Shown here: in pieces, positions 8,026 to 16,141 of the stretch
How the letters are laid out: each line of letters opens with the position of its first letter
How positions within the stretch are numbered: position 1 is the stretch's first letter
Source: Pseudomonadota bacterium
Lineage (GTDB): Bacteria > Pseudomonadota > Gammaproteobacteria > Xanthomonadales > Rhodanobacteraceae
Direction of reading: 5' to 3'
NCBI GenBank assembly: GCA_018240565.1
Contig: JAFEFO010000026.1
Coordinates: 1-64,000 of the forward strand
Length of the DNA: 64,000 nt
The notes under the pieces: generated by a model
Seen by the model: the letters and a program-made list of their open reading frames with translations, nothing else
Databases searched by the model: none
What the model was told of the DNA's origin: nothing
Position numbers and translations under genes: made by a program

Positions 8026-11000
8026 ATGCAAGTCAGGGAAAGCACAATCGAGCAGGAGCTGATCGAAAAGCTCAGCGAGCTCAAGTACACGCCGCGCCCG
8101 GACATCCATGACCGCACCACGCTGGAGCGCAACTTCCGCGCAAAGTTCGAGGGGCTGAACCGCGTCACGCTGACCGACGCCGAGTTTCAGCGACTTCTGG
8201 AAGAGATCGTCACGCCCGACGTCTTTGCTGCCGCGCACACGCTGCGAAACCGCAATGCTTTCACGCGCGACGACGGCACGCCGCTGAACTACACGCTGGT
8301 TAATATCAATGACTGGTGCAAGAACGATTTCGAGGTGGTCCGTCAGTTGCGGATCAACACCGACAACAGCCATCATCGTTACGACGTCCTGCTTTTGATC
8401 AACGGTCTTCCCATCGTACAGATCGAGCTCAAGACGCTGGGCATCAATCCGCGCCGCGCGATCGAACAGATCGTCGAGTACAAGAACGACCCTGGTAACG
8501 GCTATACGCGCACGCTCCTGTGCTTCCTCCAGTTGTTCATCGTCAGCAACCGCGATGCCACTTACTACTTTGCCAACAACAACACGCGTCACTTCGCGTT
8601 CAACGCCGACGAGCGTTACCTGCCGATCTACCAGTACGCCGCACCCGACAACAGCAAAATCAACGGCATTGATGCCTTTGCCGGGGCGTTCCTGACCAAG
8701 TGCACGCTAGGCCAGATGATCAGTCGCTACATGGTGCTGGTGGCCAGCGAGCAGAAGCTGCTGATGATGCGCCCATATCAAATCTACGCGGTCAAGAACA
8801 TCGTCAAGTGTATCGAGGAAAACAGCGGCAACGGCTACATCTGGCATACCACCGGCAGCGGCAAGACGCTCACCAGCTTCAAGGCATCCACCTTGCTCAA
8901 GGCAAATCCGGCCATCGAGAAGTGCCTGTTCGTGGTAGATCGGAAGGACCTCGATCGCCAAACCCGCGAAGAGTTCAACCGCTTTCAGGAAGGCTGCGTG
9001 GAGGAGAACACCAACACCGGCGCCCTGGTGCGGCGCATGTTGTCCGACGATGCCGCCGACAAGGTCATCGTCTGCACCATACAGAAGCTGGGCTTGGCGC
9101 TGGACGAGAACAGCAAGCGCAACAAGAGCCGCGAGAAGCGGGGCGTTGCGACCTACGCCGACCAGCTGGAAACCCTTCGCAACAAGCGCATGGTCTTCAT
9201 CTTCGATGAATGCCACCGCTCGCAGTTCGGCGACAACCATAAGGCCATCAAGGACTTCTTCCCCAACGCACAGCTGTTTGGCTTCACCGGCACGCCGATC
9301 TTCGAGCAGAATGCCACCTATAAGCGCATCGAGGGCGAGGAACAGACGCTCAAGACCACGGCTGACCTGTTCCAGCAGTCGCTGCACGAATACACCATCA
9401 CCCACGCAATCGAGGACAAGAACGTCCTGCGTTTCCACGTGGACTACTACAAGCCTGAAAAAGGCGGGCCCGACGGCAAGCATCCGGTCAAGCCCGGCGA
9501 GCCGTTGGCCAAGCGCGCCGTGGTCGAGGCCATCCTGGCCCGGCACGACACCGCCACCGGCGGGCGCCGCTTCAATGCCCTGCTGGCCACCGCGTCGATC
9601 AACGACGCCATCGAGTACTACGCGCTGTTCAAGGCCGCGCAGGCCGAGAAGCAGCAGGCCGACCCCGATTACGTGCCGCTCAACATCGCCGCGGTGTTCT
9701 CGCCGCCGGCCGATGTCAGCGCCGACGTGAAGCAGCTGCAGGAAGACCTGCCGCAGGAGCAGGCCGACAACAAGAAGAATCCCGAAGAAAAGAAGGCGGC
9801 GCTGGCGGCCATCATCGCCGACTACAACGCACGCTTCGGCACCAATCACCGCATCGAGGAGTTCGACGGCTACTACCAGGACGTGCAGCAGCGCATCAAG
9901 GACCAGCAATGGCCCAGTGCCGATCTTCGCAAGGCGAATCCAACGGCAGCGCAGCACAAGCTTGACATCGTGATCGTGGTGGACATGCTGCTGACCGGCT
10001 TCGACAGCAAGTTCCTCAACACCCTGTACGTGGACAAGAACCTCAAGCACCACGGCCTGATCCAGGCGTTCAGCCGCACCAACCGCGTGCTCAACGACAC
10101 CAAGCCCTACGGCAATATCCTCGACTTTCGCGGCCAGCAGAAGGAGGTGGATGCCGCCATCGCCCTGTTTTCCGGCGTCAAATCCGAAGAACAGGCGCGC
10201 ACCATTTGGCTGGTCGACTCTGCGCCGGCGGTGATCGAGAAGCTGAAGGAAGCTCGTGACCAGCTCGACAGCTTCATGGCCTCGCAGGGGCTCAGCGGCG
10301 AGCCGGACGACATCGCAAACCTCAGGGGCGATGCCGCCCGCGCCGGCTTTGTCGAACGCTTCAAGCAGGTGCAGAAGCTGAAGGTCCAACTGGACCAGTA
10401 CACCGACCTCACCCCCGAACAGGCGCAGCAGATCGACCAAGTACTGCCGCGCGACGAGCTCAACGCCTTCCGCGGCGCGTACTTGGAAACCGCGCAGCGC
10501 CTGCGCGCGCAGCAGGCCAGGCCGGACGGCAAGAAGAACGAAGACATCGACCAGCTCGACTTCGAGTTCGTGCTGTTCGCGTCCGCCACCATCGACTACG
10601 ACTACATCATGAAGCTGGCGGCCGACATCTCCATGCAGCCGGCCGGCAAGGCCAGTATGAGCCGCGAGCAGCTGATAGGCCTGATCGCAGGCGATGCCAA
10701 GTTCATCGACGAGCGCGAGGACATCAGCGAGTACGTGCGCGGCCTCAAGGCTGGCGCCGGCCTGGACGAAGCCGCTATCCGCGCCGGGTACGAAGCCTTC
10801 AAGCAGGACAAGGCCGCGCGCGCGCTCGCTGTAGTGGCAGAAACGCACGGCCTGCCGGTCGCCCGCCTACAGGCCTTTGTCGAGGCCGTGCTGGCCCGCC
10901 GCATCTTCGATGGCGAGGCACTGACCGAGTTGCTTAGTCCGCTGGAGTTGGGCTGGAAGGGGCGCGCGCAGAAGGAGCAGGCGCTGATGGGTGAGCTGAT

Positions 11001-11070
11001 TCCGCTGCTGCGGAAGCGTGCCGGCGGGCGCGAGATCGCCGGACTGAAGGCCTGGGAGGATGCGCGGTGA
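8026..11070 (+). CDS. hsdR: Type I restriction enzyme R subunit
   Basis: HsdR supplies ATP-driven DNA translocation and cleavage in the HsdR2M2S1 complex. The 1014-residue product shows, in order, a PD-(D/E)xK nuclease region with PIVQIELKTLG near residue 132, Walker A HTTGSGKT near residue 276, FIFDECHRSQFGD (motif II, DECH) near residue 393, FGFTGTPIF (motif III), and later SF2 motifs including LLTGFDSKFL and QAFSRTNRV. ATG 8026 (MQVRESTIE) is preferred because homologues begin here and GAGG lies upstream; an in-frame start 33 codons earlier exists. The stop overlaps the hsdS start (TGATG). Order here is R-S-nuclease-M, unlike the usual R-M-S. Confidence 0.95.
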   Translation: MQVRESTIEQELIEKLSELKYTPRPDIHDRTTLERNFRAKFEGLNRVTLTDAEFQRLLEEIVTPDVFAAAHTLRNRNAFTRDDGTPLNYTLVNINDWCKNDFEVVRQLRINTDNSHHRYDVLLLINGLPIVQIELKTLGINPRRAIEQIVEYKNDPGNGYTRTLLCFLQLFIVSNRDATYYFANNNTRHFAFNADERYLPIYQYAAPDNSKINGIDAFAGAFLTKCTLGQMISRYMVLVASEQKLLMMRPYQIYAVKNIVKCIEENSGNGYIWHTTGSGKTLTSFKASTLLKANPAIEKCLFVVDRKDLDRQTREEFNRFQEGCVEENTNTGALVRRMLSDDAADKVIVCTIQKLGLALDENSKRNKSREKRGVATYADQLETLRNKRMVFIFDECHRSQFGDNHKAIKDFFPNAQLFGFTGTPIFEQNATYKRIEGEEQTLKTTADLFQQSLHEYTITHAIEDKNVLRFHVDYYKPEKGGPDGKHPVKPGEPLAKRAVVEAILARHDTATGGRRFNALLATASINDAIEYYALFKAAQAEKQQADPDYVPLNIAAVFSPPADVSADVKQLQEDLPQEQADNKKNPEEKKAALAAIIADYNARFGTNHRIEEFDGYYQDVQQRIKDQQWPSADLRKANPTAAQHKLDIVIVVDMLLTGFDSKFLNTLYVDKNLKHHGLIQAFSRTNRVLNDTKPYGNILDFRGQQKEVDAAIALFSGVKSEEQARTIWLVDSAPAVIEKLKEARDQLDSFMASQGLSGEPDDIANLRGDAARAGFVERFKQVQKLKVQLDQYTDLTPEQAQQIDQVLPRDELNAFRGAYLETAQRLRAQQARPDGKKNEDIDQLDFEFVLFASATIDYDYIMKLAADISMQPAGKASMSREQLIGLIAGDAKFIDEREDISEYVRGLKAGAGLDEAAIRAGYEAFKQDKAARALAVVAETHGLPVARLQAFVEAVLARRIFDGEALTELLSPLELGWKGRAQKEQALMGELIPLLRKRAGGREIAGLKAWEDAR

Positions 11071-12368
11071 TGGCGAAGCAGGGCGAGAAGACCGTGACGC
11101 CGAGATTGCGGTTTCCGGAGTTTCGGGGGGCAAAAGACTGGACTTTGATCGAATTGCGGCAACTCGCCGAGTTTGTCACTGAGCGAGTTGGCGCGACGGA
11201 GTGCATCCCATACACGATTACATCAGGTGTAGGCCTGGTCAGTCAGCAGGAGAAGCTTGGTCGGACAATCGCAGGTAACTCGCTCAAGAACTATGTCCTG
11301 CTGCAAAGAAATGACTTCGCCTACAACAAGAGCGCGACGAAGACTTTCCCACAGGGATTCATCGCCAGATATATTGGAGACGAGCGCGCCGCCGTACCGA
11401 ATAGCATTTTTACCTGCTTTCGTACGAACGGTGAGGTCATTAATCCTGTGTATCTCGATGGTCTCTTCTCGACGAACCTTCACGGCAACTGGCTGAGAAC
11501 TCGTATTGCGGTTGGTGCTCGCGCCCACGGCTCGCTGAATGTCAGTGACGAGGACCTGATGGATCTGCCAGTGCCGCTGCCTGACGGTCCTTCATCGCTC
11601 ACTGAGCAACGAAAAATCGCCGATTGCCTGACGTCGCTGGACGAGTTGATTGCCGCGCAGGGTCGCATGGTGGAGGCGTTGAAGGCACACAAGCGCGGCC
11701 TGATGCAGCAGCTTTTCCCCCGCGAAGGCGAAGCCCACCCCCGCCTCCGCTTCCCTGAGTTCCGCGACGCGCCGGAGTGGGCGGCGGGCAAGGCGAGTGA
11801 CATTGTTGAGGTATTGCAGGGTTACGGCTTCCCCGAACGGCTACAAGGCAACAAAGAGGCCGAGTTCCCGTTCTACAAGGTCAGCGACATATCCGCGTGT
11901 GTCGATGCCGGTGGCACTTTTCTCGCCGATGCAAAGAACCACATTGATGCCGCGGTATTGGAAGAACTTCGCGCGCGGTTGCTGCCTGCGGGCACGACGG
12001 TATTCGCAAAGATTGGCGAAGCAATTCGTTCCAATAAGCGAGCAATAGTGACGCGCCCGTGTCTTGTCGATAACAACGCCGCAGGCGTGAAGGCGCTGCA
12101 GGGGCTGGCGGAAGATCGCTTTGTCTACTACCTCTGGAGCCAGATACCACTCATTGAATACTCGGGTGGTGTAGTGCCGGCGGTCAACAAGTCGACCATT
12201 GAACAGATCCAGGTCCGCTATCCGGATATTGATGAGCAGCAGCGCATTGCCGATTGCCTTTCTTCGCTGGACACCAAGATCGCTGCGGCATCAAGTCAGC
12301 TCTCTAGCCTCCGGCTTCATAAGCAGGGTTTGATGCAGCAGCTGTTCCCGACTCCAATGGAGGACTAG
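11070..12368 (+). CDS. hsdS: Type I restriction-modification specificity subunit
   Basis: HsdS sets the DNA target of the R-M complex through two target-recognition domains joined by conserved helices. The 432-residue product is an internal duplication. Each half begins PRLRFPEFR and ends with a helix, QRKIADCLTSLDELIAA then KRGLMQQLFP in the first and QQRIADCLSSLDTKIAA then KQGLMQQLFP in the second. The two TRDs differ, implying a bipartite asymmetric target that cannot be read from sequence. Start ATG 11070 shares its A with the hsdR stop; GTG 11067 is an alternative. The nuclease-like gene follows after 3 bp. Confidence 0.95.
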   Translation: MAKQGEKTVTPRLRFPEFRGAKDWTLIELRQLAEFVTERVGATECIPYTITSGVGLVSQQEKLGRTIAGNSLKNYVLLQRNDFAYNKSATKTFPQGFIARYIGDERAAVPNSIFTCFRTNGEVINPVYLDGLFSTNLHGNWLRTRIAVGARAHGSLNVSDEDLMDLPVPLPDGPSSLTEQRKIADCLTSLDELIAAQGRMVEALKAHKRGLMQQLFPREGEAHPRLRFPEFRDAPEWAAGKASDIVEVLQGYGFPERLQGNKEAEFPFYKVSDISACVDAGGTFLADAKNHIDAAVLEELRARLLPAGTTVFAKIGEAIRSNKRAIVTRPCLVDNNAAGVKALQGLAEDRFVYYLWSQIPLIEYSGGVVPAVNKSTIEQIQVRYPDIDEQQRIADCLSSLDTKIAAASSQLSSLRLHKQGLMQQLFPTPMED

Positions 12369-12371
12369 CGA

Positions 12372-13502
12372 ATGCCAGCGCTCCCGTTCGCAGATCTTCC
12401 GACTCTCGCGAGGCACCTTCGCGGCGAGCAAAACGCTAAGAAGTTCACGCTGATTTACGCATACAACGGCACCGGTAAGACAAGACTTTCTGCTGAGTTC
12501 AAGAATCTAGGGAAACGAGCGGATGAGACAGGCATCACGGTTGAGCGTGACACGCTCTACTTCAATGCTTTCACTGAGGATTTGTTCTCTTGGGAAAATG
12601 ATCTCGTTGAAGATCGGCATCGCTTCATCAAGCTCAATGTTCAGTCGGAATTTTTGAGCGCGCTTGCATCAACAGAGTTCGATACGCGGATTCGAGATTT
12701 GTTGCGTCGGTACGCCGACTTTGACTTTCGAATCGATACCGATGTGCACGCTGACGGAAGATTGGCTAGGGCCGAGGTCGTTTTTTTTCGAGAAGAAGGG
12801 AGTTCTTCTGCTGGGGAGACTGCAACAAACGGAATCAAGATCTCTCGGGGAGAGGAAAATATCTTCATCTGGTGTTTCTTCTTGACCGTCGTCCAGTTGA
12901 TGCTTGATGGGTCAGAGGCTTATAGGTGGGTGAGGTTCGTGTACATAGACGACCCAATCTCTTCGCTGGACGAGCACAACGCTGTAATGGTGGCCAACCA
13001 CCTGGTCCAGATGCTTACAAGATCGGACAACGGCCCCCGTGCTGTCATCTCGACGCATCACCCACTTTTCTTCAACGTGCTTTGCAATGAACTGGGGCGA
13101 AAGGCGCATAAGTACTTCCTCAAGAACGGCGCTGAGGCGGGAACCTTCGTCATAGATGACATAGACGGCAAGGAGTTCCTACACCACCTTTCGACATTAG
13201 CCGAGTTGAACGACCTGCAGAAGTCGGGTGCCTTGTACACTCATCATTTCAATATGTTGCGACGTGTGATGGAGCAGACAGCAAACTTCTTCGGCTTTAA
13301 CAGCTGGAGAGATTGTGTGCGGCCTGAAACCGATGATCCTGACAAGACGCTCTATGAGCGAATCATCAACTTGATGAGTCACGGCGACTATTCGGTATTC
13401 GAAGCTCGGGAAATGATGGAAGAGAACAAGAACCTATTCAGAAGGATATTCCGTCAGTTCATTACCATCCATCCGTTCAACCCCGAGCGATTCCCGGGCT
13501 GA
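12372..13502 (+). CDS. PrrC/RloC-like ATPase, putative anticodon nuclease, embedded in the hsd operon
   Basis: The 376-residue protein has an ABC-type NTPase domain: Walker A AYNGTGKT (residues 30-37), signature-like ISRGEE (157-162), Walker B FVYIDDP (189-195), D-loop SSLD (197-200) and H-loop STHH (227-230). The C-terminal part carries R297-x3-E301 and H337 (in NLMSHGDYS). From memory this matches the Arg-x3-Glu...His catalytic set of PrrC and RloC anticodon nucleases. Length is close to PrrC (about 396 aa), and there is no RloC zinc-hook coiled coil. PrrC proteins sit in type I hsd operons, are kept silent by the R-M complex, and cut tRNA when a phage disables restriction. Position between hsdS and hsdM supports that role. 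Nuclease activity and tRNA target are inference. Confidence 0.7.
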   Translation: MPALPFADLPTLARHLRGEQNAKKFTLIYAYNGTGKTRLSAEFKNLGKRADETGITVERDTLYFNAFTEDLFSWENDLVEDRHRFIKLNVQSEFLSALASTEFDTRIRDLLRRYADFDFRIDTDVHADGRLARAEVVFFREEGSSSAGETATNGIKISRGEENIFIWCFFLTVVQLMLDGSEAYRWVRFVYIDDPISSLDEHNAVMVANHLVQMLTRSDNGPRAVISTHHPLFFNVLCNELGRKAHKYFLKNGAEAGTFVIDDIDGKEFLHHLSTLAELNDLQKSGALYTHHFNMLRRVMEQTANFFGFNSWRDCVRPETDDPDKTLYERIINLMSHGDYSVFEAREMMEENKNLFRRIFRQFITIHPFNPERFPG

Positions 13503-13519
13503 TGCATTAGAAGAGCACA

Positions 13520-15151
13520 ATGACCGAAAACGACCAGAAACAACTCGGCAAAACCCTCTGGGCCATCGCCGACCAGCTGCGCGGAGCGATGAATGCGGAC
13601 GACTTCCGTGACTACATGCTGTCGTTCCTGTTCCTGCGCTATCTTTCGTGGAACTACGAAGAAGCGGCGAAGAAGGAGCTGGGTACCGACTACCCCGACC
13701 CTGACGCCATCGACAACGGCGGCCGGACGCCGCTGTCGGTGTGGTACGCGGACAATGCTGCCGACGTGCCCGCATTCGAGCAGCAGATGCGGCGCAAAGC
13801 GCATTACGTCATCAAGCCGCAGTACCTGTGGGGCCATATCGTCCACCTGGCCAAGACTCACAACGACGAGTTGCTGAACACCCTGCAGCAGGGCTTCAAG
13901 TACATCGAGGAAGAGTCCTTCCAGAGCCACTTCCAGGGCCTGTTCTCGGAGATCAATCTTGCGTCGGACAAGCTGGGGCGCAAGTATGCCGACCGCAACG
14001 CCAAGCTGTGCGCGATCATCAGCAAGATTGCCGAAGGCATCGCCGAGTTCTCCACCGACGACGATGCGCTTGGCGATGCCTACGAATACCTGATCGGCCA
14101 GTTCGCCGCCGGATCGGGCAAGAAGGCTGGCGAGTTCTACACCCCGCAGCAGATCTCCAACGTCCTCTCCGCCATCGTCACCCTGGACAGCCAGGAGCCG
14201 AAGGCCGGCGCACGCCGCAAGCTGGACAGCGTGTTCGATTTCGCCTGCGGCTCCGGCTCGCTGCTGCTCAACGTGCGCCACCGCATGAAGGCCGCCGGCG
14301 GCAGCATCGGCCGCATCTACGGCATGGAGAAGAACATCACCACCTACAACCTGGCGCGCATGAACATGCTGCTGCACGGGGTGAAGGACACCGAGTTCGA
14401 GATTTACCACGGCGATACCCTGACCAACGACTGGGATTTCCTGCGCGAGGCCAATCCCGCGAAGAAGCCGCAGTTCGACGCGGTGGTGGCCAACCCGCCG
14501 TTCAGCTACCGCTGGGAGCCGGGCGAAGCCATGGCCGAGGACATGCGCTTCAAGAGCCACGGCGTGGCGCCCAAGAGCGCCGCCGACTTCGCCTTCCTGC
14601 TGCACGGCCTGCACTACTTGAAGGACGACGGCGTCATGGCCATCATCCTGCCGCATGGCGTTTTGTTCCGCGGCGGCAAGGAGGCGGACATCCGCACCAA
14701 GCTGCTCAAGGACGGACACATCGACGCCGTGATCGGCCTACCGCCCAACCTGTTCTATTCCACCGGCATTCCGGTCTGCATCCTGGTGCTGAAAAAATGC
14801 AAGAAACCTGACGACGTGCTGTTCATCAACGCCAGCGGGCCTGACAACTTCGTCAAAGGCAAACGCCAGAATCAGCTGCGCGATGAGGATATACAGCGCA
14901 TTGTCTCGACGTATCAGCAGCGTCCGGAAACGCCGGTCGAGCGTTATGCGCGCCGTGTGCCGATGCAGGAAATCATCGACAATGACTACAACCTCAACAT
15001 CTCGCGCTACGTGAGTACTGCTGCGGAAGAGCAGGAGATCGATCTCAGGGCGGTACACGCCGAACTGGTAAGTATCGAGAAAGAAATCGTCGCGGCGAAG
15101 AAACGACACAACGATTTTCTCGAGCAGCTGGGGCTGAGTCCTTTGCCGTAA
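13520..15151 (+). CDS. hsdM: Type I restriction-modification methyltransferase subunit
   Basis: HsdM transfers methyl from SAM to adenine N6 and, with HsdS, forms the methylase core. The 543-residue product has an N-terminal helical HsdM_N region (LWAIADQLRG, LSFLFLRYLSW), then an N6-adenine methylase domain. SAM motif I is FDFACGSGSLLLNV near residue 240 and catalytic motif IV is VVANPPFSYRW near residue 325. The C-terminus (about 510-540) is a coiled coil expected to contact HsdS. It is last in the operon, 17 bp after the nuclease-like gene, so methylase and nuclease are probably made from one message. Confidence 0.95.
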   Translation: MTENDQKQLGKTLWAIADQLRGAMNADDFRDYMLSFLFLRYLSWNYEEAAKKELGTDYPDPDAIDNGGRTPLSVWYADNAADVPAFEQQMRRKAHYVIKPQYLWGHIVHLAKTHNDELLNTLQQGFKYIEEESFQSHFQGLFSEINLASDKLGRKYADRNAKLCAIISKIAEGIAEFSTDDDALGDAYEYLIGQFAAGSGKKAGEFYTPQQISNVLSAIVTLDSQEPKAGARRKLDSVFDFACGSGSLLLNVRHRMKAAGGSIGRIYGMEKNITTYNLARMNMLLHGVKDTEFEIYHGDTLTNDWDFLREANPAKKPQFDAVVANPPFSYRWEPGEAMAEDMRFKSHGVAPKSAADFAFLLHGLHYLKDDGVMAIILPHGVLFRGGKEADIRTKLLKDGHIDAVIGLPPNLFYSTGIPVCILVLKKCKKPDDVLFINASGPDNFVKGKRQNQLRDEDIQRIVSTYQQRPETPVERYARRVPMQEIIDNDYNLNISRYVSTAAEEQEIDLRAVHAELVSIEKEIVAAKKRHNDFLEQLGLSPLP

Positions 15152-15291
15152 AGCTCGACGGTCTTTTCTGCGATACGCAAGTCTGTCTCCTTGCAGACTA
15201 GCGCTGAGCTAAGCGGTCGCTAGTCGCGAACGTTACGATCTCACCGCAGTGCCAACACCGACAGTCCGCTTGAGCGAATTGTCAGGCAGCG

Positions 15292-15699
15292 CTACTTGAC
15301 CACCAACTCCGCGCGATGCGACGGCAACGTGGGGTCGTATGCATTTGGCAGTTCCGTAATCGCGGCTATGCGCGCTCTGTCAATCTTAGGCAGAACTTTG
15401 TACCGAAGCCGATCAATCTGTTTGCGGGCTTTCTCCAGATTCCGAAGTGATCGTGCCTTACCTTCTGCGGTTCGCGGACCGGTGCTCTTGCCGCCGTGCC
15501 ACTTGCAACGACCGTTAGGTGCCAAGCCCATTGCGCGGCACGGACGGCCAGACTGAGTGTCAGCGTTGCATAGATATTGGTTGCTCCCGTCGTAATCGTG
15601 CGGTACGCCGCGTCGCGTCGGGTTCACAAAGTCATTCGCGCGTGCGCGCGCTTGTGCGATGTCCCTGGAAATTCCGGAATGTCCCCGTTGGGTTGCCAT
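15292..15699 (-). CDS. HGGxSTGP-motif protein of mobile elements
   Basis: The 135-residue protein carries CRAMGLAPNGRCKWHGGKS followed by TGPRTAEGKARSLRNL. This is a zinc-ribbon-like CxAxG...C.WHGG block of a small family found in phages and islands, whose function is not known to me. Two Cys-containing turns and the His could bind a metal. It is the last gene of the replication operon, and its ATG shares one base with the stop of the gene before it (TAATG), so it is probably translationally coupled. Confidence 0.7.
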   Translation of the reverse strand: MATQRGHSGISRDIAQARARANDFVNPTRRGVPHDYDGSNQYLCNADTQSGRPCRAMGLAPNGRCKWHGGKSTGPRTAEGKARSLRNLEKARKQIDRLRYKVLPKIDRARIAAITELPNAYDPTLPSHRAELVVK

Positions 15700-16010
15700 T
15701 ATTTCGGATTCCTTTCAAGGACCGTCGCCAGGACTAGCTTGTTGATGATCGAGGAGTAGTCGCCTCCCATGCTGCCATGATGGGTACGGGCGAGGATGAC
15801 CTCCAGCGCTTTGTCGCTTGGATAATAGTCAATCCGACGCCGCTGTTCTCTTCGCTTCCGTTGGCATTCCAACTGACGTTTGTGTTTCCGCAATAGGATC
15901 TCCGATGCGTCGACGCTGGTTTCGCAAGGCTGTCCTTCGCGAAAGGTCATGTGCTTAGTCTCGCGCGCGTGTGCTGGTCTCTGAAGGTTCATGAGGATGA
16001 CGTCATTCAT
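15699..16010 (-). CDS. Small hypothetical protein of the replication operon
   Basis: The 103-residue protein is unrecognised. A strongly basic stretch (LLRKHKRQLECQRKRREQRR) precedes YYPSDKALEVILARTHHGS and GGDYSSIINKLVLATVLE, which looks like two helices that could form a small ribbon-helix-helix or other DNA-binding fold. The start at 16010 overlaps the stop of the 44-codon gene by 4 bp (ATGA), and its stop overlaps the next start, so both ends are fixed by coupling. Confidence 0.55.
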   Translation of the reverse strand: MNDVILMNLQRPAHARETKHMTFREGQPCETSVDASEILLRKHKRQLECQRKRREQRRRIDYYPSDKALEVILARTHHGSMGGDYSSIINKLVLATVLERNPK

Positions 16011-16141
16011 GCAGCACCACGCGGTTCAATTTTGGCGCATTCGCGCGTCGCTCTCGGGCTCAACGCGCACCTTGTTTCCGCGAAGCTAAAGGTGGCGCGG
16101 CTGCGCAGATCGGCGATGACACTTTCGGTCGACAAGCTCAT
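16007..16141 (-). CDS. Small hypothetical protein (44 aa), coupled at both ends
   Basis: The product MSLSTESVIADLRSRATFSF... has 44 residues and no recognised family. Its ATG overlaps the repA stop by 4 bp (ATGA), and its stop overlaps the start of the 103-residue gene by 4 bp (ATGA). This double overlap is the main reason to call it a gene rather than a chance frame. Confidence 0.5.
   Translation of the reverse strand: MSLSTESVIADLRSRATFSFAETRCALSPRATRECAKIEPRGAA

Noticed and set aside
8707..10848. 713-codon frame opposite hsdR
   Set aside because: hsdR motifs explain the region; shadow product has no motif.
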